Assembly (NCBI GenBank): GCA_019454625.1
Contig: JACFNY010000130.1
Location: forward strand, 1-6,250
Source of the DNA: Sphingomonadaceae bacterium
Lineage (GTDB): Bacteria; Pseudomonadota; Alphaproteobacteria; Sphingomonadales; Sphingomonadaceae
DNA length: 6,250 nucleotides
Direction of reading: 5' to 3'
Positions 1 through 6,250 of the stretch are shown here, one piece after another; position 1 is the stretch's first letter, and every line of letters begins with the position of its first letter. The translations under genes were made by a program, and so were the position numbers. The notes below the pieces were generated by a model. The model made no database searches. It saw only the letters and a program-made list of their open reading frames with translations, and was not told the origin of the DNA.

Positions 1-1595
1 GTATCGCCGTGCTGCACCATCTCCGCGACCGTCTCGGCGGCGGCGCGCCCGGCGGCGCCTTCCCACACGCGGCCCTCGGAGATGTCCTCGGCGAAGGCGC
101 GGAGACCGTCCGCGACATCGCCCAGCGCGCGCGGCTTCGCCATCAGCGCTTCCAGCGCATCGAGCCGGGGACGAAGCACCTTCCACCACGCCGCGAGTCG
201 CTTACGCTCGGTTTCCGGAAGCGCACCCTGCGGCGGCGCCTTCACACGCGCGGCGATGCCTTTCAGGCCCGCGGCGGGGCGCACGCCGCGCAAGGCGAGA
301 TCGAGGCGACGCACCTCGTCGAGCCAACCCAGCCGTGCCCGGCCCTCGCCCGGCCCGGCCAGCGGATGCTTGAGAAGCGCGAGCAGCGCGCCGGGCGAGA
401 AACGCGGCGCGCCCGCTTCCAGCGCCGCGAGCAGCAGCGTGCCCGAAGGCGCGCGGGCGAGCGGCGTGCCCGCCGAATCGTCGACCTCGATCTCCCAGCG
501 CCGAAGCTGCGCGGCGACGCGGCGGGCGAGGCCGCGATCGGGCGTGACGAGCGCGGCGGTCGCGCCGGGCGTATCGAGCTGTTGCCGCATGGCGAGCGCG
601 ATGACGCCCGCCTCCTCGGCCGGGTTCGCCGCCTCGGCGAAGTGGAGGCCGGGAAGCGGACCCGCAGCGGGCCAGTGCGCCGTGCTCCCGGCGAGCGACA
701 GCGCCGCGCCGATGGCCTCCGCGCGCGCCTCCGGGCCGTCGAGCGCGCTGTCTCCCTCCCACACGCGCACCTCTTCGCGGGCGATGCTCATCCGGTCGAG
801 CAGATGCCACAGGCCGCACTGCGGATGCGCGGGGAAGCGGCCGATCTCGTCCCAGTCGGCGGTATCGAGGTCGAGGCCGGGCAGCACGACCGCGCCCTGC
901 GGCAGGCCCGCGATCACGGCGAGCACGTCCGCGACCGCCGGGTCGGCGCTCGCCATGCCCGCCGCCACGACCGGCCGCGCGGGCGGACCCGCGCGCCAGC
1001 GGCGGGCGATGGCGGCGAGCAGCGCCTGCCGCCTTGCCACGCGGTCCATGAGGCCGCGCGCGGCAAGCTGCGGCGGCCAGGCCTCGACGACCACCTCGAC
1101 GAACTTCAGCGTCGATTCCCAGTGCGCGCCGAGCTCGGCCATCGTCTCGTGGAGCCGCGCCGGATCGACGCCTTCGAGCTGGAGCTGGTCGAGCGTGCGG
1201 GCGAGCGCGTCGGCAAGGCGCAGCGTTTCGACGCTGCTGCGCGCGCGCCCGCTGAGTTGCTGCCAGCGGTGGACGAGCGGCATCAGCAGCATCCGCCGCT
1301 CGAAGGACGCGATCGCGGGCTGCACCTCCGCCTCCAGCGCCATCGCCTCGTCGAACAGGCCGAGCGCCTCGTCCTCACCGACGTCGCCGATGGGGAGCAT
1401 CCGCGGCAGCAGCAGCGCGCCGCCCGAGGCGCGCACGAACGCCTCCGTCACGGCACGCACGGCGCGGCGATTGGGGAGCAGCAGCAGCGCGCGGGGCAGA
1501 TCGCCCGCGCCGATGCGGCGCAGCATCCCGCCCGCGAGCGCATCCGCGAAGGCGCGGTGCGCCGGGATCGTGAAGACGGATTTCCGCTCAGCCAT
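1..1595 (-). CDS. addB: Double-strand break repair protein AddB, alphaproteobacterial type (N-terminal 531 residues; cut by window edge)
   Basis: AddB pairs with AddA in the helicase-nuclease that resects DNA double-strand ends and loads RecA, taking the place of RecBCD. I translated the frame from the ATG at 1595 to the left edge and found no stop in 531 codons. Typical alphaproteobacterial AddB stretches are present: FTIPAHRAFADAL at 8-20, LLLLPNRRAVRAVTEAFVR at 37-55, ALLLPRMLPIGDV at 60-72, and VTPDRGLARRV at 350-360 followed by a WEIEVDDSAGTPL block ending at 379. This part corresponds to the helicase-like half, which in this subunit is usually inactive as a motor. The C-terminal PD-(D/E)XK nuclease domain and iron-sulphur cysteines would lie beyond the window, since the family is around 1000 residues. 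The gene overlaps murU by 8 bases. GGAGG lies 12 bases upstream, rather far, so coupling to murU translation is likely. addA is the expected next gene. Confidence 0.93.
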   Translation of the reverse strand, partial: MAERKSVFTIPAHRAFADALAGGMLRRIGAGDLPRALLLLPNRRAVRAVTEAFVRASGGALLLPRMLPIGDVGEDEALGLFDEAMALEAEVQPAIASFERRMLLMPLVHRWQQLSGRARSSVETLRLADALARTLDQLQLEGVDPARLHETMAELGAHWESTLKFVEVVVEAWPPQLAARGLMDRVARRQALLAAIARRWRAGPPARPVVAAGMASADPAVADVLAVIAGLPQGAVVLPGLDLDTADWDEIGRFPAHPQCGLWHLLDRMSIAREEVRVWEGDSALDGPEARAEAIGAALSLAGSTAHWPAAGPLPGLHFAEAANPAEEAGVIALAMRQQLDTPGATAALVTPDRGLARRVAAQLRRWEIEVDDSAGTPLARAPSGTLLLAALEAGAPRFSPGALLALLKHPLAGPGEGRARLGWLDEVRRLDLALRGVRPAAGLKGIAARVKAPPQGALPETERKRLAAWWKVLRPRLDALEALMAKPRALGDVADGLRAFAEDISEGRVWEGAAGRAAAETVAEMVQHGD

Positions 1596-2349
1596 TGCCG
1601 AGCAGCGCCTCCGTCTCCTTCACGGCCTCTGGCGTGCCGACGTGGAACCACTGGCCGGTGTGCGCGATGCCGTAGAGCCGCCCGCTTTCGATCAGCCGGT
1701 CGTAGACGAGGTTGAGCGAGAAGGCGCCCTCCGGCACATCCTCGAACAGCGAGGCTTTCAGCATCTGCACGCCCGAGAACACGAACGGCGCGACGCGTGC
1801 GCCGCGACGCCGCGCGAGCAGCCCGTCCGGCGCCATGTGGAAATCGCCGCGCCCTTCATAGCCGTGCGCGCGGGCGAGCGGCACGACGAGCAGCAGCGCG
1901 TCCATGATCGCCGGGTCCCAGCGCCGCGCCATCTGCCGCAGCGTGTCGATCGGGCCGTCCACCCACAGGTTGTCGCTGTTCACGACGAAGAACGGATCGG
2001 CGCCGATCAGCGGCAGCGCCTTCGCGACGCCGCCGCCGGTCTCCAGCAGCGCGCCGCGCTCGTCGGAGACGGCGACGTCGAGATCGGCGGCATTACGCGC
2101 GAGATGCGCCTCCACCTGCCCGGCGAGATAATGGACGTTGACGACGACGCGGCGCACGCCCGAGGCGCGGAGATTGCCCAGCGCATGGTCGAGCAGCGTC
2201 TTGCCGTGCACGCGCACCAGCGGCTTCGGGCGCGTCGCCGTCAGCGGCCGCATCCGCTTGCCGAGCCCGGCGGCGAGCACCATCGCGGCGGAGGGCAGCG
2301 GCCCGTCCGGGTTGGGACGGAGCGATAGCGGCGCGCGGTGCTTTTTCAT
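1588..2349 (-). CDS. murU: MurU-type nucleotidyltransferase (MurNAc-1-phosphate uridylyltransferase)
   Basis: This 253-residue protein is a sugar-1-phosphate nucleotidyltransferase of the Rossmann-like NTP-transferase family. It carries the signature LAAGLGKRMRPLT at 25-37, PKPLV at 41-45 (Lys42 expected to contact the phosphate), ETGGGV at 103-108, the metal-binding NSDN at 124-127 (Asp126), FSGVQ at 191-195 and WFHVGTPE at 234-241. MurU transfers UMP from UTP to MurNAc-1-phosphate, giving UDP-MurNAc without the MurA/MurB steps. The preceding kinase would supply its substrate. The ATG at 2349 overlaps the kinase stop as ATGA. The frame is open much further upstream, but that part is antisense-free shadow of amgK and lacks family similarity. 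About 20 residues precede the nucleotide-binding core, so a start nearer to Met23 is conceivable. The family also contains mannose- and glucose-1-phosphate enzymes; the neighbour is the main reason for MurU. Confidence 0.87.
   Translation of the reverse strand: MKKHRAPLSLRPNPDGPLPSAAMVLAAGLGKRMRPLTATRPKPLVRVHGKTLLDHALGNLRASGVRRVVVNVHYLAGQVEAHLARNAADLDVAVSDERGALLETGGGVAKALPLIGADPFFVVNSDNLWVDGPIDTLRQMARRWDPAIMDALLLVVPLARAHGYEGRGDFHMAPDGLLARRRGARVAPFVFSGVQMLKASLFEDVPEGAFSLNLVYDRLIESGRLYGIAHTGQWFHVGTPEAVKETEALLGNG
1607..1611 (-). promoter_or_regulatory. Weak candidate Shine-Dalgarno sequence of addB, inside murU
   Basis: GGAGG occurs within the 3' end of murU, 12 bases before the addB ATG. The spacing is longer than ideal, so re-initiation by ribosomes finishing murU (8-base overlap) is probably at least as important. 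A second purine run, AAGGAG, lies about eight bases further upstream and is too far to serve this start. Confidence 0.35.
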
Positions 2350-3362
2350 GCCACACCCGCGAAGTCGCGGCGCACCGGCAGGGGCAGGTTCGCATCGAAC
2401 CAGCGCGCCACGGGCGCAAGCGCCGGGTGCGCGAGATTGCGGTCGAGCAGCGACCAGACGCGCGGGACGTGGCGGAGGTAGCCGGGCTTGCCGTCGCGCC
2501 GCCACAGCCGCACGAACACGCCGAGAATGCGCGCCGCGCGCTGCGCGCCGAGCACGGCGTAGCTCGCCGCGAAGGCATCGCGGTCGAATTCCGGCCGCGC
2601 GGCGAGGTAGCGGGCGACGAGTTCCGGCTCCAGCGCGGGCGGCACGTCGCGGCGCGGGTCCTGGATCAGCGACACGAGATCGTAGGCGGCGGGGCCGCGC
2701 ATCGCGTCCTGGAAATCGAGCACGCCGACGCGGGCGAGGCCCGCGCGCCCCGGCAGCCACATCAGGTTCGGCGAGTGGTAATCGAGCTGGACGAGCCGGT
2801 CGTCGTGCGCGCGGGCGAACGGCCAGACCTCGGCCCACGCCGCCGCGTAGGACGCGCGCAGGGCATCGTCCGCCGCGCCGCCCATCAGCTCCGGCCACTG
2901 CCAGTCCAGCACCAGCGCGACCTCGCGCGCCATGCGTTCCTCGGCATAGGGGCCGACCGCGTGGCCCGCGACGCTTTCCGCCATCGGCTCGGCATGGAGA
3001 TGCGCGAGCACGTCCGTCGCCGCGCGGTAAAGCTCCGCCTCGTCGGCGCCGCCTTCGATGGCGCGCACGAACATCGAATCGCCGAGGTCCTCGAGGAGCG
3101 CGAGACCCGGCTCCGGCGCAGCGGCGAAGACGCGCGGCACGCTGACGCCGCGCGCCGCGAGGTAGGCGTCGATCGCGACGAACGCCGCGCAGTTCTCGCT
3201 CGGCGGCGGCGCGTCCATCAGCACGGCGCGGCGCTCGCCGTCGCGCAGGCGGAAATAGCGGCGAAACGAGGCGTCCCCGGCGAGCGGCGCGATTCCCGCA
3301 CCGCCCCATCCGTTCGCATCGAGGAAAGCGCGTGCCCCGGCGGGCAGGTTCAGATCGGCCAT
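2346..3362 (-). CDS. amgK: AmgK-type aminoglycoside-phosphotransferase-fold sugar kinase (MurNAc/GlcNAc 1-kinase)
   Basis: The 338-residue protein belongs to the choline/aminoglycoside phosphotransferase (APH) fold. Visible elements are the nucleotide-binding loop AGDASFRRYFR at 28-38, VLMDAPP at 47-53, the hinge LEDLGD at 90-95, the catalytic loop LDYHSPNLMWL at 193-203 with presumed catalytic Asp194 and Asn199, and the metal-binding DFQD at 216-219. In Pseudomonas AmgK phosphorylates MurNAc (and GlcNAc) at C1 with ATP, the first step of anabolic cell-wall recycling. The gene lies directly before a MurU-like nucleotidyltransferase, which strongly favours that substrate over a drug. The open frame runs far upstream through tsaE, but similarity begins at MADLNLPAG, so the ATG at 3362 was chosen. 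It has GGGAAG a few bases upstream and overlaps tsaE by 13 bases. The residue two before Asp194 is Gln, where many APH kinases have His. Fold is certain; exact substrate is inferred. Confidence 0.87.
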   Translation of the reverse strand: MADLNLPAGARAFLDANGWGGAGIAPLAGDASFRRYFRLRDGERRAVLMDAPPPSENCAAFVAIDAYLAARGVSVPRVFAAAPEPGLALLEDLGDSMFVRAIEGGADEAELYRAATDVLAHLHAEPMAESVAGHAVGPYAEERMAREVALVLDWQWPELMGGAADDALRASYAAAWAEVWPFARAHDDRLVQLDYHSPNLMWLPGRAGLARVGVLDFQDAMRGPAAYDLVSLIQDPRRDVPPALEPELVARYLAARPEFDRDAFAASYAVLGAQRAARILGVFVRLWRRDGKPGYLRHVPRVWSLLDRNLAHPALAPVARWFDANLPLPVRRDFAGVA

Positions 3363-3790
3363 CGCGCTTCCCAAGCGGGCGGCACGCGCGCTGTCAAGCG
3401 GCGGCTTGCCGCCCCCGTGCCGGTGAGCGTCAGGTGCAGCGCTTCCGGCCAGCGTGCGCCCGCGCGCTCCGGCCATTCGATGAGGAGCGCGCCGTCCGCC
3501 AGAATCTCGTCGAGGCCGAGTTCCTCCACCTCGCCCGGGTCTTCGAGCCGGTAGAGATCGACGTGCCAGACCGGGAGGCGAACGCCGGGCGGTTCGTAGC
3601 TCTGCACGAGCGTAAAGGTCGGGCTCGGCACCTCGCCCGCGTGCCCGAGGCCCGCAAGGATGCCCCGAGCCAGCGCCGTCTTGCCCGCGCCGAGATCGCC
3701 CGAGAGCAGAACCACATCGCCCGGCGCGAGGCGGGCGGCAAGACGGCGTCCGAAGGCGTCCGTCGCGGCTTCGTCCGCAAGCGCCGTCAC
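3350..3790 (-). CDS. tsaE: tRNA threonylcarbamoyladenosine (t6A) biosynthesis ATPase TsaE
   Basis: TsaE is the cytoplasmic ATPase that works with TsaB and TsaD to transfer the threonylcarbamoyl group onto A37 of ANN-decoding tRNAs. The 146-residue product is normal for the family. It shows the Walker A loop GDLGAGKT at residues 31-38, the conserved PSPTFTLV at 55-62, HVDLYR at 76-81 and LIEWPER at 103-109, in the order expected of TsaE. The GTG start at 3790 overlaps the TGA of the upstream kinase gene as GTGA, which implies translational coupling. No strong Shine-Dalgarno sequence is visible, only AAGG placed too close to the start and a GGGA about six bases away. It ends 13 bases inside the next gene. 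Nothing in the sequence looks defective. Identification is secure; the link to its neighbours is only positional. Confidence 0.96.
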   Translation of the reverse strand: MTALADEAATDAFGRRLAARLAPGDVVLLSGDLGAGKTALARGILAGLGHAGEVPSPTFTLVQSYEPPGVRLPVWHVDLYRLEDPGEVEELGLDEILADGALLIEWPERAGARWPEALHLTLTGTGAASRRLTARVPPAWEARWPI

Positions 3791-6222
3791 GCCTTGTCCC
3801 GGTGACGGCGCGGGCTGTGCAGGCTGACCGTCGTGCCCTCGCCGAGGCGCGAGTCGAGTTCCACCCGGCCGCCGTGCAGCTCGATGACGTCGCGCACCAG
3901 CGACAGGCCGAGGCCGACGCCCTGACTGGCGGTGGCGTTGGAGCCCTTGCGGAAACGGTCGAACACCAGTTCCTGCTCGTCGTCCGGGATGCCGATGCCG
4001 TTGTCGCTGACGCGCACGACGACGCTGTCGGCCGCGCTTTCGACATAGACGGCGGCGCGGCCGCCCGAAGGCGTGAAGCGGATCGCGTTGTTCACGAGGT
4101 TGAACAGCGCCTGCTTCAGGCGCACGGGGTCGCCGTCGATGACGCCCGCGTCCGCCGGCACGCTGGTTTCGAACGCGAGGCCGCGATCCTCGGCGAAACC
4201 GCGCGTCATCGTCGCGACGCTTTCGACGAGCTCGGCCACCGCCACGGCGCGGATATCGAGCGCGAGCGCGCCCGCCTCGGTGACGGCAAGGTCGAGGATG
4301 TCGTTGATGAGCAGTTGCAGCCGGTCCGACGAGATCAGGATCGAGCGGATATAGTCTTCCTGCTTCGGCGACAGGCCGCCGACATAGCCCTGCGCGAGCA
4401 TCTCGGCGAACCCGCTGATCGCGGTGAGCGGCGTGCGCAGTTCATAGGACATGTTCTCGACGAACGCGGACTTCTGCCGGTCCGCCGCTTCCAGCGCCTC
4501 GTTGCGCTCGCGCAGCGCATTCTCGATGCGCGTCGAGTCGGTGATGTCGAGGAAGGTGATGAGCGCGTTGCCGTCCGGCAGCGGCACCGCCGCATACTGG
4601 AGCACGCGTTCGCCCGCGAAATCGACGCGCCCCGCCTTCGCCTGCCGCCCCACGGTGGAGGCCTGGATGAGATCGCGCAGCAGGCCGAGCCACGCGTGCT
4701 CCTCGCGCGGCGGCGCGGCGGGATCGGCAAGCTCGTCGACGTGCGGCTTTGTCGCGAGGTGTCCCTCGTCGATGTTCCAGAGATCGGCGAACACGCTGTT
4801 GTAGAGCTGCACGCGCCCGTCGGCGGCGAACACGGCGACGGCCTCGTGGAGGTTGTTGAGCGTCGCTTCCTGCACGCGCAGCAGCGTGTCGCGCGAGCTT
4901 GCGAGGCGAAGCTGCTCGGAGCGGTCCTCGAAGATGAGGAGGAGCCCGCCGTCAGGGCTCGGCTGCGCGATGACGCGGAGCACGGTGGTGTCGGGAAGCA
5001 CCCACGTCTCCTCGGCGTTCTCCATCTGGCTGGTGAACCAGGCGCGGCGCGCGCGGCGCCAGCTCGGGAAATCGCGCTGCTCTGGCAGGCGGCGCTGCTC
5101 GTGCATCCGCTCGAACAGCCGGTCGAATTCCGGGCCCTCGTCGAGGAACGACGCGTCAAGCCGGAACAGCGCCGCGAACGCCGTGTTCCAGAACAGGAGC
5201 GCACGGTCCGCGCCGAAACGGGCGACGCCGGAGGACAGGCGGTCGAACGTCGCGGTCTGCGCGGCGACGAAGCGTTCGAGCTCGCTCACCGCCTCGTCGC
5301 GCTCGCTGACGTCGATGGCGTAGCCCGCGACCTCGCCGGTCTCGAGCGGCTTGTCGATGATCCGCATCATGCGGCGCTCGCCGCCGACGATCGCCGGTTC
5401 CTCGCGCACCTGCGGCAGGCCGGTGGCGAGCGCCATGCGCGCCGCCGACTGCGGCGTCGCCGACAGCGGGTTCGACACGAGCTCGATGCCGAGCCGGACG
5501 GCCGCGGTGGGGCTTTCGGCCTCCACCGCCTCGGCGTAGGCGCGGTTCACCTGAACGAGGCGCTGATCGACCCCGCGCCGCCACATCGGGATCGGCGCCG
5601 CGTCGATCACCGCGGTCGATGCGGCAAGCGTGCGCCTGAGACCGTCGCGGTCCGCCTCCAGCGTCTCCGTCCGGCGGTGCGCGCCGCTCGAATCCGAAAA
5701 CCACACGACGATGCCGCGATCGCCCGCGAGCTGCGGCGGGGCGGTCTTGCCTTCCGCCGTCAGCACGCGGTCGCCGACCGCCGAAACGATGATGCGGAAC
5801 GGCGCGCCGGAAATGGCGAGCGCCTGGATCGCCGCGCTCAGCGCCGAGAAATCGTCGGGCGAGAGGCCGCTTTCGCCGGTGCCGAGCAGATCGTCGAGCC
5901 GCGCCACCTTGCGGTCGAGCCCGAGCCACGAGCGCAGCGTGTCCGAGCAGGAGGCCGCGCCGTCCTCGCCGACGACGAGATAGGCGCCGGGCGTGGTGGT
6001 GAGCAGGCCGCGCAGCCGCAGCCCCCACTCCTTCGCCATCTCCGCTTGCACGCGCGCCCGCGCCGAGCGGATCACCGCCCACACCGCGAACGCCAGCCAC
6101 GCCGCGCCGATGATCGCGGTCGCCGTCACCGGCCAGCCGCGCTGCATCAGCGACACGGCCGCCGAGGCCGGCGCTGCGGGCAGCACCAGAAGCGCGGCAA
6201 GGATGGCGAGACGGAGGATCAC
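3787..6222 (-). CDS. divL: DivL-like multi-PAS sensor kinase homologue with tyrosine at the phospho-acceptor site
   Basis: This 811-residue protein has the layout of a membrane-bound hybrid of PAS sensors and a histidine-kinase core. A hydrophobic, signal-like stretch (residues 1-22, ending in an ASA-A pattern) is followed by a second hydrophobic segment (about 31-52). Four PAS-like regions follow by eye (about 70-180, 200-305, 325-435, 450-565), then a dimerisation helix with NMSYELRTPLT (590-600). The ATP-binding domain is complete: N-box around Asn711/Asn712, SDNGIGIP at 739-746, FDRFRKG at 754-760 and GVGLGLSLV at 768-776. The usual phospho-accepting histidine is Tyr593 (codon TAT, 4446-4444). 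That substitution, with about 218 residues after it, matches Caulobacter DivL (Tyr550 of 769 as I recall). DivL senses phosphorylated DivK and stimulates the CckA-ChpT-CtrA pathway, so the same role is inferred here. The start is GTG with AAGG eight bases upstream. The frame stays open to the window edge, so a longer N-terminus cannot be excluded. Confidence 0.88.
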   Translation of the reverse strand: MILRLAILAALLVLPAAPASAAVSLMQRGWPVTATAIIGAAWLAFAVWAVIRSARARVQAEMAKEWGLRLRGLLTTTPGAYLVVGEDGAASCSDTLRSWLGLDRKVARLDDLLGTGESGLSPDDFSALSAAIQALAISGAPFRIIVSAVGDRVLTAEGKTAPPQLAGDRGIVVWFSDSSGAHRRTETLEADRDGLRRTLAASTAVIDAAPIPMWRRGVDQRLVQVNRAYAEAVEAESPTAAVRLGIELVSNPLSATPQSAARMALATGLPQVREEPAIVGGERRMMRIIDKPLETGEVAGYAIDVSERDEAVSELERFVAAQTATFDRLSSGVARFGADRALLFWNTAFAALFRLDASFLDEGPEFDRLFERMHEQRRLPEQRDFPSWRRARRAWFTSQMENAEETWVLPDTTVLRVIAQPSPDGGLLLIFEDRSEQLRLASSRDTLLRVQEATLNNLHEAVAVFAADGRVQLYNSVFADLWNIDEGHLATKPHVDELADPAAPPREEHAWLGLLRDLIQASTVGRQAKAGRVDFAGERVLQYAAVPLPDGNALITFLDITDSTRIENALRERNEALEAADRQKSAFVENMSYELRTPLTAISGFAEMLAQGYVGGLSPKQEDYIRSILISSDRLQLLINDILDLAVTEAGALALDIRAVAVAELVESVATMTRGFAEDRGLAFETSVPADAGVIDGDPVRLKQALFNLVNNAIRFTPSGGRAAVYVESAADSVVVRVSDNGIGIPDDEQELVFDRFRKGSNATASQGVGLGLSLVRDVIELHGGRVELDSRLGEGTTVSLHSPRRHRDKA

Positions 6223-6250
6223 GGCGGCGACCTTAGACGCAGTCGCCGCC
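6223..6250. repeat. Perfect 9-base inverted repeat abutting the divL start codon
   Basis: On the plus strand GGCGGCGAC (6223-6231) and GTCGCCGCC (6242-6250) are exact reverse complements separated by ten bases. In the divL transcript this forms a strong GC hairpin whose 3' arm ends one base before the GTG start. The loop holds most of the AAGG that I take for the ribosome-binding site. There is no following run of T, so it does not look like an intrinsic terminator. It may be longer, as the window ends at the arm boundary. It could be an operator, a translational control hairpin or a chance pairing in GC-rich DNA. Confidence 0.5.
6231..6234 (-). promoter_or_regulatory. Candidate Shine-Dalgarno sequence of divL
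   Basis: AAGG (part of TAAGG) lies eight bases before the GTG at 6222, a good spacing for a ribosome-binding site, and supports that start. The last G sits inside the 3' arm of the inverted repeat and the remainder in its loop. The adjoining TAA (6235-6233) is out of frame with divL; whether it ends an upstream gene cannot be told from 28 bases. No promoter elements can be recognised in the visible upstream sequence. Confidence 0.5.

Noticed and set aside
9..1715. Long plus-strand open frame (568 codons) covering addB and the end of murU
   Set aside because: It is codon-register antisense to addB. The translation is dominated by Arg, Ala and Gly with no recognisable domain, as expected from GC-rich complementary codons. 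The minus strand gives a clear AddB protein.
82..2328. Plus-strand open frame of 748 codons across addB and murU
   Set aside because: Low-complexity Ser/Ala/Arg translation without a known motif, and antisense to two well-supported genes. It is an effect of high GC content suppressing stop codons.
1588..3309. MurU frame extended upstream to give a 573-residue protein
   Set aside because: The extra 320 residues are a shifted reading of amgK with no domain. The ATG at 2349, overlapping the amgK stop, fits the operon and the family length.
2427..3554. Plus-strand open frame opposite amgK and tsaE
   Set aside because: Arg- and Ala-rich sequence with no domain, lying antisense to genes with complete catalytic motifs.
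2346..4046. Kinase frame extended upstream to give a 566-residue fusion
   Set aside because: The first 228 residues are an out-of-frame reading of the divL and tsaE coding sequences. Family similarity begins exactly at the ATG at 3362.
1114..5693. GANTC sites (for example 1114-1118 and others across the genes) as a CcrM cell-cycle methylation signal
   Set aside because: All seen are scattered inside coding sequence at unremarkable frequency. None lies in the visible region upstream of divL, so they say nothing about regulation.
6223..6250. Inverted repeat as a Rho-independent terminator of an upstream gene
   Set aside because: No T-run follows the 3' arm; the GTG start follows instead, and no upstream gene can be identified from 28 bases.

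Overview
The window is very GC-rich, with almost every third codon position G or C and no gene-free stretch longer than about 30 bases. Everything I can support as a gene lies on the minus strand. Read from the right edge to the left they are divL-like, tsaE, amgK, murU and addB, five genes that overlap end to end (4, 13, 4 and 8 bases) and look like one translationally coupled transcription unit. The gene content, the alphaproteobacterial-type AddB and the DivL-type kinase point to an Alphaproteobacterium. A sphingomonad or close relative is my best guess, from general recall of this gene order rather than a search.

Layout: 6222-3787 encodes a membrane-anchored, multi-PAS histidine-kinase-like protein whose phospho-accepting histidine is replaced by tyrosine (Tyr593), the hallmark of the cell-cycle regulator DivL. 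3790-3350 encodes TsaE, the ATPase of the tRNA t6A modification machinery. 3362-2346 encodes a sugar kinase of the AmgK type and 2349-1588 a sugar-1-phosphate nucleotidyltransferase of the MurU type. Together these two would turn recycled N-acetylmuramic acid into UDP-MurNAc. 1595 to the left edge encodes the first 531 residues of AddB, a subunit of the AddAB double-strand-break repair helicase-nuclease; its C-terminal half lies outside the window.

How they fit together: the unit joins cell-cycle signalling (DivL), translation fidelity (TsaE), cell-wall recycling (AmgK and MurU) and recombinational repair (AddB). The only direct biochemical partnership is AmgK with MurU, which catalyse consecutive steps. 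The rest share growth-linked housekeeping roles. Upstream of divL only 28 bases are visible. They contain a perfect 9-base inverted repeat that ends immediately before the GTG start and partly covers the presumed ribosome-binding site.

I found no mobile element, RNA gene, CRISPR array or clearly novel system. The most notable items are the tyrosine substitution in an otherwise intact kinase and the hairpin at its start. Long plus-strand open frames exist but are GC-driven shadows of the minus-strand genes.
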